DNA from: Actinacidiphila sp. DG2A-62 | Lineage (GTDB): Bacteria > Actinomycetota > Actinomycetes > Streptomycetales > Streptomycetaceae | NCBI RefSeq assembly: GCF_035825295.1 | Contig: NZ_JAYMGI010000002.1 | Coordinates: forward strand, 2,210,001 to 2,274,000 | Direction: 5' to 3' | DNA: 64,000 nt | Shown here: positions 39,690 through 47,280 of the stretch, one piece after another | Numbering within the stretch: the first letter of the stretch is position 1 | How the letters are laid out: the number at the start of each line of letters is the position of its first letter | Notes under the pieces: generated by a model | What the model was told of the DNA's origin: nothing | Database searches by the model: none | What the model saw: only the letters and a program-made list of their open reading frames with translations | Made by a program: the position numbers and the translations under genes

Positions 39690-40034
39690 TCAGGCGCCAC
39701 TGCGCGACGCGGCGCCCGGCATCTCGGACTCGGCGTTCGCCAGCACCGCCGCGAGCAGGCCGGGGAAACGGTCCTCGAACTCTTCGGTGCGCAAGCGGGC
39801 GGTCTGCTGCTGCCCCTGGTGCGTACGCCAGATGAGACCGCACGCGCGCAGCACGCGGAAATGGTGAGAGGCGTTGGACTTGCTGATGCCCAGAGCGTTG
39901 TAGATGTCGTTGCACTCCGTCTCGCCCTGGCGGGCGAGGAGGCTGACGATCGCGAGTCTAAGCGGCTCGCTCAGCCCGTGCAGGGCCTCGACCAGACTGA
40001 CGTCGGCCAGGTCCGCGTGGACAGGATCCCGCAT
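39690..40034 (-). CDS. ArsR-family transcriptional regulator (114 aa)
   Basis: A small winged-helix protein: LVEALHGLSEPLRLAIVSLL, then ECNDIYNALGISKSNASHHF as the helix-turn-helix, then LRACGLIWRTHQGQQQTARL. The usual ArsR metal-binding Cys pair is absent (single Cys in TECND), so it is more likely a non-metal repressor of this fold. The ATG at 40034 is chosen (MRDPVHADL); a TTG four codons upstream lacks spacing. It is divergent from the MFS gene, with a clear operator between. Confidence 0.9.
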   Translation of the reverse strand: MRDPVHADLADVSLVEALHGLSEPLRLAIVSLLARQGETECNDIYNALGISKSNASHHFRVLRACGLIWRTHQGQQQTARLRTEEFEDRFPGLLAAVLANAESEMPGAASRSGA

Positions 40035-40200
40035 GAGTCTTCTCAATCTCCTCGGCTGTCGGAACGGGCCACGACGGCGGTGCCCGCTCGACCGGACGAG
40101 CGCCGTCGTCTTCGATTGTCCCGGCCGGGAGGCGAGCGCCGTGCAGCGGTGACCGCCTGGGCCCGCGACACGGGCCGCGGACGCCCCGCCCGACGTCTTT

Positions 40201-40230
40201 CCAAAGGTTCAGCAACCACTGTACCTTTGG
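40201..40230. promoter_or_regulatory. Operator: 8-bp inverted repeat right before the MFS start codon
   Basis: CCAAAGGT (40201-40208) and ACCTTTGG (40223-40230) are perfect inverted arms 14 bp apart. The ATG of the MFS gene lies only three bases further and has no ribosome binding site of its own, so the transcript may be leaderless and the operator would overlap its promoter. The divergent ArsR protein is the likely binder. Confidence 0.8.
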
Positions 40231-40233
40231 ACC

Positions 40234-41448
40234 ATGACTCCACGGATCTACCTCTTAGCCCTCGGTACCTTCACCGTCGGCACGGAGGGCTACGTCATCG
40301 CGGGCGTCCTCCCCGACGTGGCGCACGACCTCCACTCGTCGGTTTCGGTGGGCGGACAGATGGTCACGGTGTTCGCCCTCGTCTACGCCCTCGCCGGGCC
40401 GCCGCTGATCGGCCTCTTCCAGCATGTCCGCCCCAAGCGCCTGCTCGTCGGGGCGGCGCTGGGCTTCGCGGCGGCCAACCTGCTGGCCGCCGCCGCTCCC
40501 GACATCTGGGTGCTGGCCGGCGCCCGGGTGTTCGCCGCGGTGGGCGCCGCGCTCTTCGCCGCGCCGGCCGCGGCCGCCGCGGCGGCGCTGTCCACCCCGG
40601 AGGAACTGCCCCGGGCGATCGCGGTGACCGCGGGCGGCAACGCCGTCGCGCTCACCCTGGGCGCGCCCATCGGCACCCTGATCGGCGGGGCGTTCGGCTG
40701 GCGTGCGGCGTTCGTCTTCGTCACCGCCCTCTCGCTGGTGACCGCCCTGGCGGTGGAGTTCGGCCTGCCGGAGATCCCGGTGGGGTCCTCGTCCGTCGCC
40801 GGCCGGCTCAACCTGCTCCGCCACGGGGCCGTTCGCTGGGGGCTGGCCACCACGCTCGGCCTGTTCCTCGCCGCCTACAGCGTCTACACCTACCTGTCCC
40901 CCGTCGTGCACCGGTCCGCCGGGCTCGGCAGCGGCGGCGTCGCGTCGTTGATGATCGTTTTCGGCGCGGGCGGCTTCCTGGCCGGCCGGGTCATCCACGC
41001 GGTGCTCGCCCGCTGGCACCTCGCGGCGGTCCTGCGGACGGTCCTGCTGGTGATCACCGGGCTGCTGGCCGTACTGACGCTGCTCACGGTCACCCATGTC
41101 CCCGACGTGGCGCGGTACGCGGAGTTCCCGTTGCTGTTCGCCTTCGGCGCCGCCTGGTGGTCCGGCGGCATCAGCCAGCAGACGCGGCTGGCCGGTCTGG
41201 CGCCACAGCAGCGCTCGCAGGTCCTGGGCCTGCACTTTTCCGCCCAGTTCCTGGGCGTCGCCATCGGCGGCGCGCTCGGCGGGCTGGCCCTGTCGGCGGT
41301 GAGCGCGGGAGCGGTTCCGGTGGTGGGCGGGCTGGTCGCCCTGGCCACGCTGGTCAGCGTCCGCCAGACCGTACCGGCGCCGGCCGCCCGGACGTCCGGC
41401 GTGGACACGCCCGGGGTGCCCGCGAACGACCCGGCATCCGCCCGGTGA
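40234..41448 (+). CDS. MFS transporter, DHA1-type drug efflux permease (404 aa)
   Basis: A twelve-helix major facilitator protein. It begins IYLLALGTFTVGTEGYVIAG and carries the loop 2-3 motif as FQHVRPKRLLVG and the mid-helix motif C-like GGNAVALTLGAPIGTLIGG. Helices are evenly spaced and the length is typical of DHA1 arabinose/chloramphenicol-type exporters. It is paired with a divergent ArsR repressor, the usual layout for an inducible efflux pump. Substrate unknown. Confidence 0.88.
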   Translation: MTPRIYLLALGTFTVGTEGYVIAGVLPDVAHDLHSSVSVGGQMVTVFALVYALAGPPLIGLFQHVRPKRLLVGAALGFAAANLLAAAAPDIWVLAGARVFAAVGAALFAAPAAAAAAALSTPEELPRAIAVTAGGNAVALTLGAPIGTLIGGAFGWRAAFVFVTALSLVTALAVEFGLPEIPVGSSSVAGRLNLLRHGAVRWGLATTLGLFLAAYSVYTYLSPVVHRSAGLGSGGVASLMIVFGAGGFLAGRVIHAVLARWHLAAVLRTVLLVITGLLAVLTLLTVTHVPDVARYAEFPLLFAFGAAWWSGGISQQTRLAGLAPQQRSQVLGLHFSAQFLGVAIGGALGGLALSAVSAGAVPVVGGLVALATLVSVRQTVPAPAARTSGVDTPGVPANDPASAR

Positions 41449-41449
41449 C

Positions 41450-41478
41450 CGTACGGCCGACGCCCCCACGGCCGTACG
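41450..41478. terminator. Hairpin between convergent MFS and response regulator genes
   Basis: CGTACGGCCG (41450-41459) pairs perfectly with CGGCCGTACG (41469-41478) with a nine-base loop, immediately after the MFS stop codon. A pair of GCGCACCCGGTGCGGTCC direct repeats follows at 41490 and 41511. Confidence 0.75.
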
Positions 41479-41537
41479 CGTGCCGGCAGGCGCACCCGGT
41501 GCGGTCCCGAGCGCACCCGGTGCGGTCCGGCCTGCGG

Positions 41538-42317
41538 TCAACTCGCCCGTTCCTCGCCCGCCGGCCAGGACTGCGGCGGCGCCAGCCGGAACCCCACCCC
41601 GCGGACGGTCTCGATCATCTTCGGCGTCCCGAGCTTCTTGCGCAGGCTGGCGATGTGGACGCCCAGCGTCCGGGTGTCGCCGGCGCCGTCGTGGCCCCAG
41701 ACCGCGGTCATGAGGTGGGCCCGGGTGAAGACGCGGTCGAGGTCCGAGACGAGGACGGCCAGGATGTCGAACTCCTTGCGGGTGAGCTGAACATCCCGGT
41801 TGTGCACGGCGATCCGCCGCCGGCGCAGGTCGACGCGGATGTGGCCGACCTGGTGGACCTGGTGGACCTGTTCGAACCGCCCGACCTGGTAGGCCGGGTG
41901 GACCTGGTGCGGCCGGCTCCCTCGCACCGGCCGGCCCACGGCGCCGGGCCGGGGCGCCCAGTGGGCACGGGCCCGCCTGCTGGCCGCCTCGACGCGGGCG
42001 GTCAACTCGCGCCCGCTGCAGGGGTACACGATGTAGTCGTCGGCGCCGAGCTTGAAACTCAGCACCCGGTCGACTTCGTCGTTCCGCGTGGTGATCATGA
42101 TGACCGGCACCGGCGACACCGCGCGGACCGCCTGGCAGACGTCGAATCCGTCGACATCGGCGAGAAGGACGTCGAGGAATACGGCGTCGACGTCACCGCA
42201 GCGTTCCAGGACGATACCGCTGTCGGATCCCGTCTCGACGTGATAGCCCTGATCGCGTAAGTCACCCGCGATACCGGAAACTAAGTCGTCATCGCGGGAA
42301 ACAGCGAGAACCTGCAT
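41538..42317 (-). CDS. OmpR-family response regulator with an atypical receiver (259 aa)
   Basis: The ATG at 42317 starts MQVLAVSRDDDLV. The receiver has Asp in AVFLDVLLADVDGFDV and MITTRN, but the conserved Lys-Pro reads Tyr-Pro (DDYIVYPCSGREL). An unusual linker holds QVHQVHQVGHI-type repeats. The C-terminal winged helix is normal (LTRKEFDILAVLVSDLDRVF, VHIASLRKKLGTP, VRGVGFRL). No kinase gene is adjacent, so this may be an orphan regulator working without standard phosphorylation. Confidence 0.88.
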   Translation of the reverse strand: MQVLAVSRDDDLVSGIAGDLRDQGYHVETGSDSGIVLERCGDVDAVFLDVLLADVDGFDVCQAVRAVSPVPVIMITTRNDEVDRVLSFKLGADDYIVYPCSGRELTARVEAASRRARAHWAPRPGAVGRPVRGSRPHQVHPAYQVGRFEQVHQVHQVGHIRVDLRRRRIAVHNRDVQLTRKEFDILAVLVSDLDRVFTRAHLMTAVWGHDGAGDTRTLGVHIASLRKKLGTPKMIETVRGVGFRLAPPQSWPAGEERAS

Positions 42318-42920
42318 GTATCTGCTCCCTTTTCAGCGTCATGCCCCGGCACCGGTCGACCCTGTGGGGTGCGGCACCGGAAGTGACTGAGTGGAAAATC
42401 CGGAGTGAGCGCCCCCGATTTCCCGGAATGAGCGGCGCACAGGGAAGCGGACTTTTGTGTTCCGGACCCCGCTGCCGTGACCCACCCCGCACTGTCGCGC
42501 GTCGCCCCTCGTCAGGACCGGCGTCGGTGCCGGCCGGGGCCGCTCCCATGGTGAGGATTCGGCCTGCCGTACGCATCGAGTGACGCACTTCACATCTCCA
42601 CTGTGGCGCCGATATGCGCTCTTGAATGGGCTCCAGACGGACAGCTCAATTAGTCTACATGGACCGCATGGACCGTCAAGTGCACACTATATTTAGTTTA
42701 CTTGTTGTGCGGATTACCAGGTCAGCCCGCAATGGGGATCGACAGCCACCCCGCACCCCGCCTCCCGACAGTTTTCACCGGCGCGCCGGAATGCTTGGGG
42801 AACGTCCGCGCCGTATTGTCAATGCCGGTTTGCGCCGTTTGCCGCGCGGACCGATGACCGGAGGCCGGCCGGACGCCGGCGGTCGCACGACACGGCACGG
42901 GAATGACGGGAGCGGGACCG
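42318..42920. other. Intergenic region with an AT-rich island
   Basis: About 600 bp between divergent genes with no supportable ORF. GC content drops at 42630-42730 (runs such as ACTATATTTAGTTTACTTG), unlike the rest of the window, and CATGGACCG is repeated side by side at 42658-42675. It probably holds promoters for both sides. No RNA gene is recognised. Confidence 0.5.
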
Positions 42921-43634
42921 ATGAAGGATCAGGCCGGGCGGCACGTTCTGGTGGCGGGCGGGACCTCGGGCGTGGGACTGGCCACCGCCAAGGCGTTCGC
43001 CGCGCTCGGGGCCGAGGTCACGGTCGTCTCGCGTGGCAAGGAGCGGGTGGACGCGGCGGTGGCCGAGATCGGCGGCGGGTGCCGCGGCAGGGTCCTGGAC
43101 CTGCGCGACGCCGACGCCGTCGAGGAATTCTGCGCGCCGGCCGCGTTCGACCACGCGGTCTGCGCCACCGCGGGCGCGGCCCGGGGCCGGGCGGACAGCC
43201 TGCCGCTGGCCGAGGCGCGGGCCGCCATGGACAGTAAGTTCTGGAGCGCTTACCACCTTGCCCGCAGCGTGCGCCTGCGTCCCGGCGGCTCGCTGACCTT
43301 GGTGACCGGCCACTTGTCGGTGCGCCCGGGACCGGCGTCGGCGCTGCAGAGCGCGGTGAACGGCGCCCTGGAATCGCTGGTACGGGCACTGGCGCTGGAA
43401 CTGGCCCCGGTCCGTGTCAACGCGGTCTCTCCGGGGTTGCTGCGCACCCCGCTGTGGGATTCCCTGCCGGCGCGGGAGCGGGCCCGGATGTATACGGCCG
43501 CCGAGGAGCGGCTACCGGTGGGCCGCGTCGGGGAGGCGTCGGACGTCGCCGACGCCATCGCGTTTCTGGCGGGCAACGGCTACACCACGGGGGCGACCTT
43601 GTTCGTGGACGGCGGAGGCGTCGTCGCCCGCTGA
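42921..43634 (+). CDS. SDR-fold protein lacking the catalytic Tyr/Lys (237 aa)
   Basis: The ATG at 42921 has GGGAG nine bases upstream; an ATG six codons earlier has none. A short-chain dehydrogenase fold is clear: nucleotide loop VAGGTSGVGLATA, LDLRDADAV, CATAGAA, and C-terminal VNAVSPGLLRTPLW and DVADAIAFLAGNGYTTG. Where SDR enzymes have YxxxK the protein reads ALQSAVNGALESL, with neither residue, and the Ser before it is also altered (VTGHLSV). It therefore probably binds NAD(P) without normal dehydrogenase chemistry, or uses other residues. Partner genes are not evident. Confidence 0.85.
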   Translation: MKDQAGRHVLVAGGTSGVGLATAKAFAALGAEVTVVSRGKERVDAAVAEIGGGCRGRVLDLRDADAVEEFCAPAAFDHAVCATAGAARGRADSLPLAEARAAMDSKFWSAYHLARSVRLRPGGSLTLVTGHLSVRPGPASALQSAVNGALESLVRALALELAPVRVNAVSPGLLRTPLWDSLPARERARMYTAAEERLPVGRVGEASDVADAIAFLAGNGYTTGATLFVDGGGVVAR

Positions 43635-43771
43635 GCGAGGAGGGCCCAGTCGCCGGACACCCGCCCGGCTGCGGCCCCCGCGTACGAGCCGGCGCCGACC
43701 CGCCCTTCCCGCCGTTCGCATCGCGGCCGGTGGGAAGGGGGGCCCGCGCCTGGCCGGCGTGGACGAGGGGC

Positions 43772-44020
43772 TCAGGACGGGCGGGCGTGCGAGGGACGGT
43801 GGGCGGGGACCCGGGTGGGCGTACCGGTGCGGACGCCGGCGCCGACGCCCCCCTCCCTCCCGGTAGGGGCAGGGGTACGGGAACGGGTTCGGTCGCCGAG
43901 CTGCTCCAGCGTGCGCCGCACGATCTCCCCCATCAGCTCCCCTTGCGTGTCCATGTGCGTGTCCATGCGGGTGTCCATGTGCGTGTCCATGCGCATCCCC
44001 ACGTGCGTGCCCGTCAGCAT
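43772..44020 (-). CDS. Small ORF with MDT(H/R) repeats, coupled to the FAH-like gene (82 aa, tentative)
   Basis: The ATG at 44020 overlaps the stop codon of the upstream FAH-like gene at 44014 (ATGCTGA), which would couple translation. The N-terminus is MLTGTHVGMR, followed by four near-perfect 12-base repeats encoding MDTH/MDTR, then GELMGEIVRRTLEQLGDR, a plausible amphipathic helix, and an Arg/Pro/Thr-rich tail. Nothing is recognised. The tail looks non-coding in composition, so the true peptide may be shorter, or the ORF may be spurious. Confidence 0.35.
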   Translation of the reverse strand: MLTGTHVGMRMDTHMDTRMDTHMDTQGELMGEIVRRTLEQLGDRTRSRTPAPTGREGGVGAGVRTGTPTRVPAHRPSHARPS

Positions 44021-44906
44021 CGCACCGGGTTCGTCAGCTCCAGCCCGGAGGCCGAGTCGCGCAGCGTGATCACGTCGCCGTCGCGCAGCTCCACGCCGTC
44101 CTTGTGGGAGCTGACGCAGGAACCCAGCAGGAGGTAGACGATCATCCCGGGCGGGAACAGCCCGGAGCGGCGCAGAAGCAGACGTTCCATCAGCGCCCGC
44201 GAGTAGAGCATGGCCTGCCGGCCCAGCGCGCCGCGCCGCCGCCACACGGCGGCCCCCTCGCGCTCGATGGACGCGTGCACCGTACTGGTGGCCGGCAGGT
44301 CCGCGAGGACGACGTCGGAACAGACGGCCGTGGGGTGCAGTTTGGAGAGATTGGCCAGATTGCGGTGCGCGCTGCGCAGCCCGGCGTCGGAGAAGTCGTT
44401 GGCCAGGGTGTGACCGAGGTACACGGCCTCACCGCGGGTATTCACGCAGTAGATCGCGCAGTACTCGGCTTCCGCGCCGCCGCCGACCACCATGGAGGTG
44501 CCGGCCAGCGGCTGCCCTTCGGTGACGAGGAGCGAGCCGGGCCCCTTGTAGTAGAAGTCCAGGTTGCCCTTCTCCACCCTGACGCCGTTCACCGCGACGT
44601 GCGAGTACCCGAAGCTGTAGACCGCGGAGAGCGCCGGCGAGGGCGGCAGGAACGGTACCCCGGTGGGCCGTGGCGCCGTGCCGGTCCCAGCCCTCTCACC
44701 GCCGGGTGAACCGGGTCCGGCGGCGTACCGGTGCCAGGGCTGCCCGCTGTCCGCGAAGGCCACCGCGAGGTCGTACCAGGGCGAGGTGCCGCCGGCCGGG
44801 TGCCGGCGGAGCTTCGCGGCTCCGGGGCGGGTGATGCGCCCAGCCCGGAGAGCAGCAGCGGGCCGCCGGCCACCACCGCCGGGTCCTGCCGTGTGTCGAT
44901 CGCCAT
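44014..44906 (-). CDS. FAH-superfamily protein, frameshifted near its start
   Basis: The ATG at 44906 (GAGGG seven bases upstream) begins MAIDTRQDPAVVAGGPLLLSG. The frame breaks at 44830-44850, and with one extra base it joins RITRPGAAKLRRHPAG in the frame used by the rest. The C-terminal ~200 residues resemble fumarylacetoacetate hydrolase/AraD1-like proteins: VEKGNLDFYYKGPGSL, a metal-type GAEAEYCAIY, LGHTLANDFSD, and the ending ELRDGDVITLRDSASGLELT before NPV. Family members hydrolyse or decarboxylate keto acids, using metal bound by the Glu/Asp residues. It follows the acyltransferase/methyltransferase-like gene by 45 bp in one operon. Substrate unknown. Confidence 0.75.
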
Positions 44907-44951
44907 ATCGTGTCCCTCTCGCTCGATGGTGCGCTCGGGGATGGGGAGGGG

Positions 44952-46292
44952 TCACTTCTTGGCGAAGACCTTGAAGCTCCGGCCGTCCACGGTGATGTCC
45001 CGCGTCTCCACCAGGCGGTCCGCCCCCTGCGGTCCGTCGGCCAGCCCGCGGGCCTCGGCGATGAGCACGCCGCCGGGCAGCAGGACCCGCTGGAGTTCGG
45101 GCAGCGGCACGGACGCGGCGGCCGGGTCGTACTCGGCGACCACCAGCTCGTAACCGACCCGCTTGTCGTAGTGGTACGTCCCGGCGGTCTCCAGCGGCAG
45201 GGCGGTGCCGGTGAGGTCGGAGCGGACGCGGACGCGCTTGGCCTTGGCGTACGACGCCCACTGGAGCAGGTAGGGGGTCAGTTCCTGCGAGCCGGTGACG
45301 ATGTCGAGGCGGCCGCCGGACAGCGCCGGGACCAGGCGCAGCGATCCGGGCCGGACCAGCAGGGCCCGGGGGGCGGCGCCGGCGTCCTGCACGGACTCGG
45401 CGAACGGCGTGAGGTCGCCGGAGCCGAGCAGTGCGCCCGCCCGGTCGGCGTAGACCTGCCGCCAGTCGCGGTCGACCGCCGCCCAGTCGGAGATCCGCAG
45501 CGTCTCCTCGACCGTCAGGCGGTAGCGACCGAGCAGGAAGGCCTTGAAGGGCTGGTACTGCAGGATGCGGTCGTGGTCCCCCACGATGGAGTAGTCGCCC
45601 ACCCAGTTGTTGATGAACGACCGGGTCCCGACGATGCTGCCCAGCCCCAGGTAGTCGCTGTTCCAGCCGACCATGGCGTCCCGGCCGACCCAGGCGTAGT
45701 CGCGCAGGGTGACGCCCGGCTGGGTGGTCATCGAGACGGTCCGCGCGCCGACCGAGGGACGGCCGTAGGCGCCGTGGTCCTGCCGCAGCAGCATGCTGCC
45801 CGGCGAGAGCCAGACGCCGTCGCCCATCGTGATGTCGCCGCCGGCGTTGATGCCGCTGTTCTTGCCGAACCGTACGTAGCGGCCGATCCGGATCCGCGGG
45901 ATGTGGTGCGCGGCCAGGCCGTACTGGTGGTCGGCGTGCGGGGCGCTGAAATAGGCGCCGCCCTCGAAGTGCGTGGGCAGGATCCAGTGCTGGCCGGCGC
46001 CCTCCTTGACCAGGAGGGGCTCGCCCGTGGTGTCCACGGCGAAGTGCCCGTGGGGCAGGCTCAGTTCGGCCGCGAGGCGGGCGAACCGCGTGGCGACCAG
46101 CCGGCCGAATTCCATCTGCTGCTGCTCGTCGCCGATGGCCGCGGAGAGTGTGCGCAGTTCCTTGAGCACCTGGGCGTACCGCACGATCGGGTACGGGACG
46201 GCGGGCACGTCGGCGGCCAGCCGTGCGGGCAGTTCGTGCGGCGCGACCCGTTCCACGGTGGTGTTCACGTCGAAGTAGTCGGACTTGTTCAC
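44952..46292 (-). CDS. Left-handed beta-helix domain fused to a methyltransferase-like domain (446 aa)
   Basis: The GTG at 46292 has GGGAG six bases upstream. After a ~130-residue N-terminal region, residues about 135-235 show hexapeptide-type repeats (RIGRYVRFGKNSGINAG, ITMGDGVWLSPGS, VGRDAMVGWNSDYLG, GDYSIVGDH), as in bacterial acyltransferases of the LbH fold. The C-terminal half has a Rossmann-like order (LDIVTGSQELTPYLLQWASY, RVRVRSDLTG, ELVVAEYDP, LLPGGVLIAEARGL) resembling a degenerate SAM methyltransferase. I do not know a named family with this combination. The operon with the FAH-like gene suggests small-molecule metabolism. Confidence 0.65.
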   Translation of the reverse strand: MNKSDYFDVNTTVERVAPHELPARLAADVPAVPYPIVRYAQVLKELRTLSAAIGDEQQQMEFGRLVATRFARLAAELSLPHGHFAVDTTGEPLLVKEGAGQHWILPTHFEGGAYFSAPHADHQYGLAAHHIPRIRIGRYVRFGKNSGINAGGDITMGDGVWLSPGSMLLRQDHGAYGRPSVGARTVSMTTQPGVTLRDYAWVGRDAMVGWNSDYLGLGSIVGTRSFINNWVGDYSIVGDHDRILQYQPFKAFLLGRYRLTVEETLRISDWAAVDRDWRQVYADRAGALLGSGDLTPFAESVQDAGAAPRALLVRPGSLRLVPALSGGRLDIVTGSQELTPYLLQWASYAKAKRVRVRSDLTGTALPLETAGTYHYDKRVGYELVVAEYDPAAASVPLPELQRVLLPGGVLIAEARGLADGPQGADRLVETRDITVDGRSFKVFAKK

Positions 46293-46560
46293 CAGATCTC
46301 CCTCGTATCGACTCCCGGCGGAATGCGGCCTGTGCCGCCGATGGGTACGGTCGCCGCTGACCGCCGCATCCTGTCCGCCGGAGGTTCACACCGACAGCGT
46401 CGCGACGACCGCGAGGCGATACAAGAAAATACGGTTCAGATTTTCATCATTTCGGGATGCCAAATATCAAATATCACCAAGGGTCTTATGAAGAGCCCTG
46501 GTGGGAGAGCTGTCCGCCGCCCGGCCCCGCCCCCCTACGCAATGCTCGTCACCCCACCCC
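46293..46560. other. Intergenic AT-rich promoter region
   Basis: About 270 bp upstream of the LbH/FAH operon and downstream of the TetR gene. The stretch 46420-46495 is strongly AT-rich for this genome (AGAAAATACGG, CAAATATCAAATATCACC) and is the likely promoter of the minus-strand operon. Confidence 0.5.
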
Positions 46561-47211
46561 CTACGGAATGTTCGTCCGCGGAGGTCCGGACACGTCGAGG
46601 AGCGCGAGCATGGCGGGAAGCAGGTCGCTGTGCAGCGGATCCGGATTGCCGCTGTCGATCGCGCCCTCCAGCGCGAGGGTCGTGTACCCGTGCACGAGGG
46701 ACCAGACCGCGTAGCTCGGCAGGAGTGCCGGGTCGGTGTCGTGAGCCGCCGGTTCGGCGTCCTCGCCGCGCACGGCGCGGTTTAGAATGCCAAGGGCGCG
46801 GTGCTTCTGCTCGGCCAGTTCGGATGCGGTGAAGTCGAACTGCGTCATCCGCCACATCAGGTCGAACAGGGCACGGTTCTCACCCGCGAAGTCGACGTAC
46901 TCCGCGGCGACGCGCGTGACGCGCTCTCGCGCGTCGAGCCCGGCGAGTTCGAGTGATGCGAGCCGATCGCACAATTGCCGGTACGCACGGGTCGCGAGCG
47001 CGCCGAGGAGCCCGCGCGCGTCACCGAAGTGGTGCTTGGGAGCGGACTGCGACACCCCCGCCCGTCTGGCGGCTTCGCGCATGCTGAACCCGGCGACGCC
47101 TTTCTCGGTCAGCACCACGAGCGCGCTGTCGAGCAGCGCGGCGCGCAGGTTGCCGTGGTGGTACTGGTCCCCGGTGCCCGGTCCCTTGCCCATCTCCCCA
47201 TCGTGGCTCAT
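46561..47211 (-). CDS. TetR-family transcriptional regulator (216 aa)
   Basis: A TetR helix-turn-helix lies near residues 22-65 (ALLDSALVVLTEKGVAGFSM, REAARRAGVSQSAPKHHFGD), followed by an all-helical ligand domain of normal size (ENRALFDLMWRMTQFDF). The ATG at 47211 sits one base outside a perfect 23-bp inverted repeat, with GAGGGG directly before it. An ATG six codons on is a possible alternative. It is divergent from the reductase gene at 47281 and presumably represses it and itself through that repeat. Confidence 0.9.
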   Translation of the reverse strand: MSHDGEMGKGPGTGDQYHHGNLRAALLDSALVVLTEKGVAGFSMREAARRAGVSQSAPKHHFGDARGLLGALATRAYRQLCDRLASLELAGLDARERVTRVAAEYVDFAGENRALFDLMWRMTQFDFTASELAEQKHRALGILNRAVRGEDAEPAAHDTDPALLPSYAVWSLVHGYTTLALEGAIDSGNPDPLHSDLLPAMLALLDVSGPPRTNIP

Positions 47212-47269
47212 CCCCTCATCTTGACAGTGAGCAGATGGTTCGTAAACTGCTCACTGTCAAGATGAGGGG
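47212..47269. promoter_or_regulatory. Perfect 23-bp inverted repeat between TetR and reductase genes
   Basis: The 23 bases at 47212-47234 (starting CCCCTCATCTTGACAGTG) are exactly mirrored at 47247-47269 (ending CACTGTCAAGATGAGGGG), with a 12-base spacer. Each arm holds TTGACA facing inward, so both divergent promoters may carry identical -35 boxes, and AGATGAGGGG is the leader of both transcripts. It is the obvious TetR operator, possibly a double site. Confidence 0.9.
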
Positions 47270-47280
47270 ACGGAGTGGAC

